Shown here: piece after piece, positions 24,372 through 31,117 of the stretch
How the letters are laid out: every line of letters starts with the position of its first letter
Numbering within the stretch: position 1 is the first letter of the stretch
Assembly: GCF_003990185.1 (NCBI RefSeq)
Contig: NZ_RZHF01000013.1
Span: forward strand, 1 to 38,196
Origin: Vreelandella nanhaiensis
GTDB taxonomy: Bacteria; Pseudomonadota; Gammaproteobacteria; Pseudomonadales; Halomonadaceae
Reading direction: 5' to 3'
DNA: 38,196 bases
The notes under the pieces: model-generated
The model's database searches: none
What the model was told of the DNA's origin: nothing
Seen by the model: the letters and a program-made list of their open reading frames with translations, nothing else
Position numbers and translations under genes: made by a program

Positions 24372-25013
24372 ATGAAGCGTCAGCTTAGCCGGTCAGATTG
24401 TTTGATTCAGCAGTTCGATACCGCCTTGCGCTCAATGATTCCTCACGCGGCTCGTGCGCAACGCAACCATCCGGCAAGCAAACTCGACGAGATGTCATTT
24501 GATGGCCACCAGCGCCGCCATACCGCTGGATTGATGCGTGTAAATCATCTGATTGGTGTGGCCAATCAGGCGCTTTACCAAGGGCAGAGTGCAACAGCGG
24601 CGCTGCCCCATGCACGTCAGCAAATGGAGCAGTCTGCCGCTGAGGCATTTGATCACATGGCCTGGTGTGAAGAGCGCTTGGCGCAGTTAAATAGCCGTAC
24701 CAGTTATTTTACGCCGCTTTTCTATGCGTCCGCTTTTGGTATGGGAGCTGTCTCAGGATTAGCCAGTGACCGACTGAGCATGGGCATGATCGCTGCGTCG
24801 CGTGAGCTTGCCGGAAAACATTTTGAAGATCAGCAAACGCAACTGATTGTAGGTGACCAGCGCTCGCATGCGTTGCTTCGCCAGATGGCTTCTGATGAAG
24901 CGCATCAGGCGCATTTGGCGATAGAGTCAGGCGGCATGCGTTTTCTCGCGCCGTTTAAATGGACAATGCGGTTTATCGCCCAAGGGGTTACCAAGGGTGC
25001 TTACTATTTCTAA
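24372..25013 (+). CDS. Coq7-like protein with altered diiron ligands
   Basis: 213 residues, similar along its whole length to Coq7, the diiron monooxygenase that hydroxylates 2-polyprenyl-3-methyl-6-methoxy-benzoquinone in ubiquinone synthesis (for example HTAGLMRVNH, NQALYQGQ, DHMAWCEERL, GAVSGLASDR). Coq7 binds iron with four Glu and two His. Here the GEV glutamate is Gly62, the ExxH glutamate is Ala92 (His95 kept), the third glutamate is Arg144 (Glu145 next to it), and in the last ExxH Glu176 is kept but His is Gln179 (His178 next to it). The product may be inactive, regulatory or a differently liganded enzyme. ATG 24372 follows GGAGCGAGCC. A longer in-frame opening back to 24225 overlaps hinT and is not homologous. 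Confidence 0.85.
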   Translation: MKRQLSRSDCLIQQFDTALRSMIPHAARAQRNHPASKLDEMSFDGHQRRHTAGLMRVNHLIGVANQALYQGQSATAALPHARQQMEQSAAEAFDHMAWCEERLAQLNSRTSYFTPLFYASAFGMGAVSGLASDRLSMGMIAASRELAGKHFEDQQTQLIVGDQRSHALLRQMASDEAHQAHLAIESGGMRFLAPFKWTMRFIAQGVTKGAYYF

Positions 25014-25160
25014 CGTCCAGTTTTGATCAGTCACTCATTCCATATCGAGTTTTTCAAAGGCAAAAGTATTTCTCGCTTTGTTAGAAGTAGCAGCCAAGTT
25101 AACTTCAATTTCTTGACGAATGCCGTGTTATCGCCAAAGCTAAGTAGTGTCGAAGCGAAT

Positions 25161-25185
25161 CGTACGTAAGGTAACGTACGCTTTT
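25161..25185 (+). promoter_or_regulatory. Hairpin with T-run before the DUF1328 gene
   Basis: CGTACGT (25161-25167) and ACGTACG (25174-25180) form a perfect 7-bp stem with a six-base loop, followed by CTTTT. Because the repeat unit is itself palindromic, it could be a terminator for the upstream gene, a leader attenuator, or a protein-binding site. Confidence 0.5.
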
Positions 25186-25222
25186 AAATGGAAAAGCGTC
25201 ACCAAGGAAAAGGGGAAAGACG

Positions 25223-25381
25223 ATGCTAGGCAATGCGATGCTTTTTTTGATTATTGCGATTGTGGCGGGCGTACTGGGATTTTCTGGGATTGCGGGCGTT
25301 GCCTCTACTATTGCACAAATTCTGTTCTTTCTGTTTCTAATTCTGTTTCTCGTTTCACTGTTTACAGGTCGACGCCGTTAA
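25223..25381 (+). CDS. Small DUF1328 (YtjA-like) membrane protein
   Basis: 52 residues with two membrane helices: [20 protein letters not shown] (about 6-25) and a second from about 31 to 47, ending in GRRR. This arrangement, AxxxGFxGIAG and a basic end, is the pattern of DUF1328/YtjA proteins, which are widespread in proteobacteria and have no settled function. AGGGG at 25211-25215 precedes the ATG by seven bases. It is monocistronic, with a hairpin upstream and a strong terminator downstream. Confidence 0.88.
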   Translation: MLGNAMLFLIIAIVAGVLGFSGIAGVASTIAQILFFLFLILFLVSLFTGRRR

Positions 25382-25421
25382 CGTCCTCAACAGATACTGG
25401 TTAGGTTCATAATCCAGATAA

Positions 25422-25449
25422 GCAAAAAGCCCCCGTGGGGGCTTTTTGC
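25422..25449. terminator. Bidirectional terminator between the DUF1328 gene and ettA
   Basis: GCAAAAAGCCCC (25422-25433) pairs with GGGGCTTTTTGC (25438-25449) over a short loop. A- and T-runs on the two sides let it terminate the plus-strand DUF1328 transcript and the converging ettA transcript. Confidence 0.93.
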
Positions 25450-25485
25450 ATACTGGGCAGCGCTATTTGATGCTGTGTTTAAGTG

Positions 25486-27147
25486 CTAGGCATCAATACG
25501 CTTATATTTCATTCGCTTGGGCGTGTCATTGCCTACCCGTTTTTTGTGGTCTTCCTCATAGTCTGTGTAATTACCATCGAAGAAGACAACTTCAGAGTCA
25601 CCTTCAAAAGCCAGAATATGGGTAGCGATACGGTCAAGGAACCAACGGTCGTGCGAAATTACCATCGCACAGCCAGGGAATGCCAGCAGGGCTTCTTCCA
25701 ATGCGCGTAAGGTTTCGATATCCAAGTCGTTGGAGGGCTCATCCAGCAGCAGTACGTTGGCGCCCTGTTTCAGTGTCTGGGCTAGCTGCAGGCGTCCACG
25801 TTCCCCGCCGGATAGCTCATCCAGACGTTTTTGCTGGTCGTTGCCCTTGAAGTTGAAACGGCCAACATAGGCGCGTGATGATACTTCGTAGCCGTTGATA
25901 TTGAGAATATCCTGCCCGTCAGAGACGGCTTCCCAAACGGTCTGCTTGTCGTCGAGCGCATCACGCAGCTGTTCAACATAGGCAATATCTACCGTTTCGC
26001 CGATAACAACGTTACCTTCATCCGGCTGCTCTTTGCTCGTAATCAGTTTGAACAGCGTTGATTTACCGGCACCGTTACCCCCCACAATGCCGACAATCGC
26101 ACCTTGTGGAATAGTAAAGGAAAGATCCTGATAAAGCAGTTTATCGTCAAACCGCTTAGTGACATTGTGGAACTCGATAACCTTGTCACCCAGGCGCGGA
26201 CCAGGCGGAATATAGATTTCGTTGGTCTCATTACGCTTTTGGAAATCGCCCGACTGCATTTCCTCGAAACGGTTGAGGCGCGCCTTGCTTTTAGCCTGAC
26301 GCCCTTTAGCGTTGCTGCGAACCCACTCAAGTTCTTGCTTGATCGCTTTTTGACGCGAAGCTTCCTGCTTGGCTTCCTGGGTCAGGCGCTGCTCTTTCTG
26401 TTCCAGCCACTGAGAGTAGTTGCCTTCAAAAGGAATACCCTGGCCGCGGTCAAGTTCCAGAATCCAGCCCGCCACGTTATCGAGGAAGTAACGGTCATGG
26501 GTAATGGCAACCACGGTGCCATTGTAGTCGTGGAGAAAGCGCTCCAGCCAAGCAACCGATTCAGCGTCCAGGTGGTTGGTAGGTTCGTCCAGCAGCAGCA
26601 TGTCAGGGCTTGAAAGCAGCAGGCGGCAAAGCGCGACACGACGGCGCTCCCCCCCCGACAGATTGCCTACTTTAGCGTCCCAAGGGGGAAGGCGAAGTGC
26701 CTCTGCCGCTACTTCAAGCTTGCGTTCAAGGTTATGGGCATCAGCTGCTTCAATAATGTTTTCCAGGCGAGCCTGCTCGCTTGCCAAGGCATCAAAATCA
26801 GCGTCGGGTTCGGCATAGGCTGCGTAAACTGCGTCGAGTTTCTCCTGAGCTTCCTTGATGGCCCCCAGAGCTTCTTCGACGGTATCACGAACGTTCTTCT
26901 CGTCGTCGAGTTGCGGCTCCTGGGGCAAGTAACCCACGTTGATACCCGGCATCGGACGAGCTTCACCTTCAAACTCTTTATCGACACCAGCCATAATACG
27001 CAGCAGTGTGGATTTACCCGCCCCGTTCAAACCTAGAACGCCAATTTTGGCGCCCGGGAAAAACGAGAGCGAAATATCCTTGAGAATTTGTTTCTTGGGC
27101 GGCACAACTTTGCCAACCCGATTCATGGTGAATACGTATTGCGCCAT
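25486..27147 (-). CDS. ettA: Energy-dependent translational throttle protein EttA (ABC-F)
   Basis: Cytoplasmic ABC-F ATPase that binds the ribosomal E site and gates entry into elongation according to the ADP/ATP ratio. The 553-residue product has two ABC cassettes: Walker A GLNGAGKSTLL at 39-49 with signature LSGGERRRVALCRLLL, and Walker A GGNGAGKSTLF near 353 with signature LSGGERGRLQLAQTL. They are joined by a charged linker (about 240-300, the P-site tRNA interaction motif). The C-terminal YEEDHKKRVG-type tail matches EttA, and length matches E. coli EttA (555). It has no membrane segments. Confidence 0.96.
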   Translation of the reverse strand: MAQYVFTMNRVGKVVPPKKQILKDISLSFFPGAKIGVLGLNGAGKSTLLRIMAGVDKEFEGEARPMPGINVGYLPQEPQLDDEKNVRDTVEEALGAIKEAQEKLDAVYAAYAEPDADFDALASEQARLENIIEAADAHNLERKLEVAAEALRLPPWDAKVGNLSGGERRRVALCRLLLSSPDMLLLDEPTNHLDAESVAWLERFLHDYNGTVVAITHDRYFLDNVAGWILELDRGQGIPFEGNYSQWLEQKEQRLTQEAKQEASRQKAIKQELEWVRSNAKGRQAKSKARLNRFEEMQSGDFQKRNETNEIYIPPGPRLGDKVIEFHNVTKRFDDKLLYQDLSFTIPQGAIVGIVGGNGAGKSTLFKLITSKEQPDEGNVVIGETVDIAYVEQLRDALDDKQTVWEAVSDGQDILNINGYEVSSRAYVGRFNFKGNDQQKRLDELSGGERGRLQLAQTLKQGANVLLLDEPSNDLDIETLRALEEALLAFPGCAMVISHDRWFLDRIATHILAFEGDSEVVFFDGNYTDYEEDHKKRVGNDTPKRMKYKRIDA

Positions 27148-27354
27148 GGAAATCCGTTAGGTTGATGAATAACGACAGCAATATGCTGGAGTAGGGCTCA
27201 AATGATAGTGTGCTGCGCCTGGAAAGACCAGAAGAGGGGGCATGAATGCGTTAATCCATGCATACAATGTGGAACGAGTATCGGCGTGTAAAGGGCATGC
27301 ATACTAGCTGCCCCTTGTACGAATATTCCTTGAACAGTCCGTCAGGCGTGCAGC

Positions 27355-27561
27355 TTAAACATCCCAGTCGTCTTCAATAGCACGCTGCAAGCGGCGCTCT
27401 TCAAGCCAGGCTTCTACTTGGCGACGAGCACGTAATGTATCGGCCTTACTGGGCTTGTGCTTGCTGTACTGATCATCATTGACGGCATCAAGATTCTCGA
27501 ATTCGTCAGCTTCCAGGCTTTCGGCCGAGTAGTTTTCACGATTTAAGGGGTCACGGCTCAT
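27355..27561 (-). CDS. Small acidic conserved protein (PA3496-like)
   Basis: 68 residues with an acidic, disordered N-terminal half (NYSAESLEADEFENLDAVND) and a helical C-terminus RRQVEAWLEERRLQRAIEDD. The C-terminal pattern recalls the small PA3496-type proteins of pseudomonads, annotated as putative envelope-integrity proteins; this match is from recall and is tentative. There is no signal peptide. It lies between ettA and the LOV gene on the same strand, more than 130 bases from each, so it is probably a separate unit. Confidence 0.65.
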   Translation of the reverse strand: MSRDPLNRENYSAESLEADEFENLDAVNDDQYSKHKPSKADTLRARRQVEAWLEERRLQRAIEDDWDV

Positions 27562-27695
27562 GGTATGCCCTCCAACCCACGCCAGCGTACCGGCATCACA
27601 ACGGCTTCCCTTTTAAAGAGAAGCGCCAAACGCTGTTTCAGCGCCTAGCCGCTATATATCGCTATATGGGTTGAAGGTCAAGTCATTTTTAAGTT

Positions 27696-28148
27696 TTATA
27701 AAGCGTGTTCTACACGGGGCGGGTTATCGCTGTTTTGTAATTCAGCCAGCGCATGCTGTGCTTCGATACGCGCAGTCACATCTTTCTGTACGCCGATAAA
27801 ATACATCAGGTTCTCAGACTCATCGAACACCGGCGTCATGGAAAGCTCGTTCCAGAACATGGTGCCATCCTTGCGATAGTTACGCAGGACCTCACGGCAG
27901 GGTCGAAGGTTTTTCAACGCATCTCGAATGTTGTTTAAGGCCTCTTGATCCCGGTCATCGTTTTGCAAGAACCGGCAGTCGCGGTAAAGAATTTCATCAG
28001 CACTATAACCGGTCAGACGTTCAAACCCTTTATTGACATAAATGAGAATATTTTCATCACCTTCTTGCTCGGCAACCACAATGCCGTCTTCAGAAGCGTC
28101 AATGATGCGTTCGAGTAGTTCGGGGCTGATCAAGGGAGATCGTTTCAT
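27696..28148 (-). CDS. Short LOV (PAS) blue-light photoreceptor
   Basis: 150 residues consisting almost only of one LOV-type PAS core (about 10-118) with short helical flanks. The flavin-binding motif reads YRDCRFLQNDDRDQ, and Cys58 is the residue that forms the photo-adduct with FMN. NYRKDGTMFWNELSMTPV carries the conserved FMN-contacting Asn residues, and YFIGVQKDVT the distal Gln. It is very close in length and sequence to the short LOV proteins of Pseudomonas putida (PpSB1/PpSB2-LOV type), which have no attached output domain and act as dimers. No kinase, GGDEF or HTH domain follows, so the partner is unknown. It is flanked by unrelated genes on the same strand. Confidence 0.9.
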   Translation of the reverse strand: MKRSPLISPELLERIIDASEDGIVVAEQEGDENILIYVNKGFERLTGYSADEILYRDCRFLQNDDRDQEALNNIRDALKNLRPCREVLRNYRKDGTMFWNELSMTPVFDESENLMYFIGVQKDVTARIEAQHALAELQNSDNPPRVEHAL

Positions 28149-28323
28149 CTAAGGATTCCTATTGCTGCCTTGGTTCTTCCGTAGCCATGGCGCTGTACAT
28201 CAGCGCTGGAGCTAAGCGGCATTTAAAATCACTTATCAAGCTGTAGAATAACAAAAGCTCAACATGTCGCTGCTATCTATCTACCATCATGGCGAGCGCT
28301 GCGGTTCATTGCAATGATGGCCG

Positions 28324-29637
28324 TTATTCCACTTCTGGGAGCTTGTGGGCACTCAGCATGGCGCCGACGGCCGTAACCGCTAGCAGTATCAGCAGCGCTG
28401 CGCTGCCCAGCCATTGGGCCAGCGCGCCAATAACGCCCCCTACTAACAGCATTAATACGCCTGTTAATGTATTGGAAAGCGCTATATAAAGCGCTCGATC
28501 ATCCTGAGTAGCCATATCAATGAGATAGGTTTTACGCCCTAGGCGAACACCATGGTGAACAATCACCAGCAATCCATATACCAGCGCGTACGGCCAGACG
28601 TTTTGCGTCCAGTCGCCAGGTAACCAGGCGAAGCTGGCCCCCAGCAAGCAGCACATAATAGTGCCAATAGCGGCATTACGCATGACGCGACGGCTTGACT
28701 GATCAGCCAGCTTTCCCCAAACGGGACTGGCCACCATGCCAGCAATACCGGATACCACCACCAGCAGACCTAGTCCGCCCAAATCGGCGCCGCTTTGCTG
28801 TTGGCCAAGTAATGCAATATAAGGCAATGCTAGGGCGCTGGAGAGTAAAAGTGCACGGGATACGTTGAAGTGTAAAAAAGTGCTGTCATCCTTCATGAGC
28901 GAAAGGCCAAGTTTGATGCTGTCCCAGGCATTTTCTCCACCTTCCACCGCGCCGGGTACTTCCTTGATACGTGCAGTGCATACTGCATTCAATAACCAGC
29001 TACATGCAGCCACACATAAAAGTACTGCCAACGCCAGGTTTCCTGGTTGATCTCCCAGCAGTATTAATACACCACCTGCGACAAGTGTCGCGGCCCCGGC
29101 GATGCTGCCGCTCCAGCCCATTAGCGTTCCGCGTCGACGTTTGGCAATGGTTTTACCCATAACATCTTTGCTGGCGATAGAGGAAAGGCCGCGCGCCAGT
29201 GACAAAACTATCAGGACGATCAATACAGCGGCCCCGCCCATGCTGCCACTGCCGGTTAACGCTAGCCCGGCAAGAGCAAAGGCCGTGCCCGCCTGAAGTA
29301 TCGCTCCCATTACCCATACGCCCTTGCGCTTGGGCTTCAAGCGAATAAAGCCCGCCACGAGTATTTGGGGTAGTAGGGCGCCCGCTTCGCGAATGGGCAC
29401 CAGCAGCCCGATCATCCACACGGGGGCGCCAATAATTCCCATCAACCAAGGCAAGACCAAGCGTGCACTTGATAGCTCATCGGCCAGTTTGTTGCCTAGC
29501 GAGGCCCACAAATGCAGAAAAAAATTACGCGGCTGTTCACTACATGCTCCCTCAGGAATGTCATCACAGAGGCGGCTATCCTCATCGCCTGTCAGCCATT
29601 CAAAAAGACGAGACTGAGAAACATCATGTTCGGCCAT
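28324..29637 (-). CDS. MFS transporter
   Basis: 437-residue inner-membrane protein with about twelve hydrophobic segments in two halves, the long cytoplasmic loop near the middle, and MFS-like loop motifs such as GKLADQSSRRVMRN. The first 60 residues are hydrophilic (MAEHDVSQSRLFEWLTGDED), which is longer than usual. The substrate cannot be told. ATG 29637 is chosen because AAGGAG lies six bases upstream; an in-frame start 57 bases further out lacks one. It is divergent from the SelT/SelW-like gene, with a shared 80-base promoter region. Confidence 0.85.
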   Translation of the reverse strand: MAEHDVSQSRLFEWLTGDEDSRLCDDIPEGACSEQPRNFFLHLWASLGNKLADELSSARLVLPWLMGIIGAPVWMIGLLVPIREAGALLPQILVAGFIRLKPKRKGVWVMGAILQAGTAFALAGLALTGSGSMGGAAVLIVLIVLSLARGLSSIASKDVMGKTIAKRRRGTLMGWSGSIAGAATLVAGGVLILLGDQPGNLALAVLLCVAACSWLLNAVCTARIKEVPGAVEGGENAWDSIKLGLSLMKDDSTFLHFNVSRALLLSSALALPYIALLGQQQSGADLGGLGLLVVVSGIAGMVASPVWGKLADQSSRRVMRNAAIGTIMCCLLGASFAWLPGDWTQNVWPYALVYGLLVIVHHGVRLGRKTYLIDMATQDDRALYIALSNTLTGVLMLLVGGVIGALAQWLGSAALLILLAVTAVGAMLSAHKLPEVE

Positions 29638-29666
29638 TAGTGCTCCTTGGCGGTTACTATCCTGGG

Positions 29667-29694
29667 GTGACAAAATGCAGTACCAGAATGTCAC
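29667..29694. promoter_or_regulatory. Dyad in a divergent promoter region
   Basis: GTGACA (29667-29672) and TGTCAC (29689-29694) are perfect inverted 6-mers spaced by 16 bases, between the MFS and SelT/SelW-like genes. A TTATAT lies just to the right. A shared operator is plausible but unproven. Confidence 0.35.
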
Positions 29695-29718
29695 ATTATA
29701 TTGAGCAGGAGCCCAAAA

Positions 29719-29988
29719 GTGTCACGAATTCAGATTCGTTATTGTACCCAGTGTCAATGGCTGTTACGCAGCGCCTGGTACGCGCAAGAGCTGCTTTCAA
29801 CCTTTGGAGAACGTATTGATGAAGTGGCGCTTGCCCCTTCTCATGGCGGCACTTTCGAAATTTGGTGTGATGACATACTGCTTTGGGAGCGCAAACGCGA
29901 TGGTGGCTTTCCAGATAGTAAAGTGTTGAAGCAGCGCGTTCGCGATCAGATCGATCCCGACCGTGACTTGGGGCATGTTGACCGATGA
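29719..29988 (+). CDS. SelT/SelW/SelH (Rdx) family thioredoxin-like protein
   Basis: 89-residue thioredoxin-like redox protein. The N-terminal RIQIRYCTQCQWLLRSAWYA contains the CxxC active site (Cys9, Cys12), with Cys where animal homologues have selenocysteine. GGTFEIWCDDILLWERKRDG and FPDSKVLKQRVRDQI are the other family blocks. The electron partner is unknown. I chose GTG 29719 with AGGAG at 29707-29711; a TTG at 29701 is an alternative start. Its end overlaps the EamA transporter start by four bases (ATGA). Confidence 0.88.
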   Translation: MSRIQIRYCTQCQWLLRSAWYAQELLSTFGERIDEVALAPSHGGTFEIWCDDILLWERKRDGGFPDSKVLKQRVRDQIDPDRDLGHVDR

Positions 29989-30857
29989 GTCAGGATCGCC
30001 AAGCTATGTTGTACGGGCTGGGAGCTGTGGCCTTATGGTCGACCGTTGCGACCGCATTTAAAGTCGGCTTGGGTTGGATGAGTCCGCTTGAGCTGATGTG
30101 GCTAGCGGTTCTAGTGTCCTGGCTACTTATGGGTGGGCTGGTAATCCGACAGGGAGCAATGAAGCAAGCGCTGAGCCATGGCTGGAAAACGGCACTTTGG
30201 GCGGGCGTCATGAACCCGGCGGCTTATTACCTGGTACTGTTTGCCGCTTACGACCGCCTGCCAGGACAAGAGGCAATGGCGCTAAATTACACTTGGGCGT
30301 TAGCCATGGCGTTTCTGGCTGTGCCATTGCTTGGCCAGCGTCTAACGCGCTTTGATGTTATCGCCGGGTTGGTGGCCTATGCGGGCGTTTGGGTCATTGC
30401 GACGCGAGGGGCCGTGCTGAATGTCTCGTTTGCCGACCCTTTGGGCGTGTTATTAGCCCTCTCCTCAACACTTTTATGGGCGTTTTACTGGTTGCTTAAC
30501 GCGCGCGATACACGCCAACCTCTAGTCGGTCAGTGGCAGAATTTTACCGTTGGCCTGCCCATACTGACGGTTTTATTGCTAATTGGTCCAGGTTTTCAAT
30601 GGTATAGCTGGACAGCTCTCGGGGCAGGGGTCTATGTTGGTTTGTTTGAAATGGGCATCGCCTTTGTCTTATGGCAGATGGCGGTTCATCGTGTATCGCG
30701 TACCGCCAAAGTCTCCAATCTCATTTTTCTTTCCCCTCCTGTATCCCTAATGCTGCTTTTCTTGGTAGTAGGAGAGCCCATCTTGCCCTCAACGCTGATC
30801 GGTTTGGTATTGATTTTATTAGGGCTGGGCTTACAGCAAAGCCAGAAACACAGCTAA
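29985..30857 (+). CDS. EamA-type (DMT) transporter
   Basis: 290-residue inner-membrane protein with ten predicted helices in two EamA repeats (about 8-140 and 150-286), a layout typical of drug/metabolite exporters. EamA proteins export amino acids or small metabolites, but the substrate is not evident here. It overlaps the SelT/SelW-like gene by four bases, so the two form one operon. No clear terminator follows. Confidence 0.9.
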   Translation: MSQDRQAMLYGLGAVALWSTVATAFKVGLGWMSPLELMWLAVLVSWLLMGGLVIRQGAMKQALSHGWKTALWAGVMNPAAYYLVLFAAYDRLPGQEAMALNYTWALAMAFLAVPLLGQRLTRFDVIAGLVAYAGVWVIATRGAVLNVSFADPLGVLLALSSTLLWAFYWLLNARDTRQPLVGQWQNFTVGLPILTVLLLIGPGFQWYSWTALGAGVYVGLFEMGIAFVLWQMAVHRVSRTAKVSNLIFLSPPVSLMLLFLVVGEPILPSTLIGLVLILLGLGLQQSQKHS

Positions 30858-31117
30858 GCTTTAGTAATGGCGTGTATAAATTTGAATTAGTTCATTCTTT
30901 TTTTGTATTTTTTTGTGTTCGTGTATTACGATAGGTGATTAATGAGCATATATTAAGTCTATCGGCTGAATATGCTTACCAAAATGTGACTATTTCAAAT
31001 TATCACTTCTAATGATAGCTGCTAGGCTTGTGGCGGTTAGGTGTCTACAAAAGCATGGAGGCTAAATGCTTAGTTGAATGACCAGAGAAGTGACATCAGC
31101 TATAGGGAACGTAACGA
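30858..31117. other. AT-rich leader region before the adhesin-export locus
   Basis: No gene seen. The region 30875-31020 is markedly AT-rich compared with its surroundings. A possible promoter is TTGAAT (30882-30887) with TATTTT (30906-30911), 18 bases apart. AT-rich DNA before surface-adhesin genes is often bound by H-NS-like proteins, but this is inference. Confidence 0.35.

Noticed and set aside
27242..27307. 21-codon frame upstream of ettA
   Set aside because: Very short, not recognised, and the purine run lies too close to the ATG. Treated as chance.
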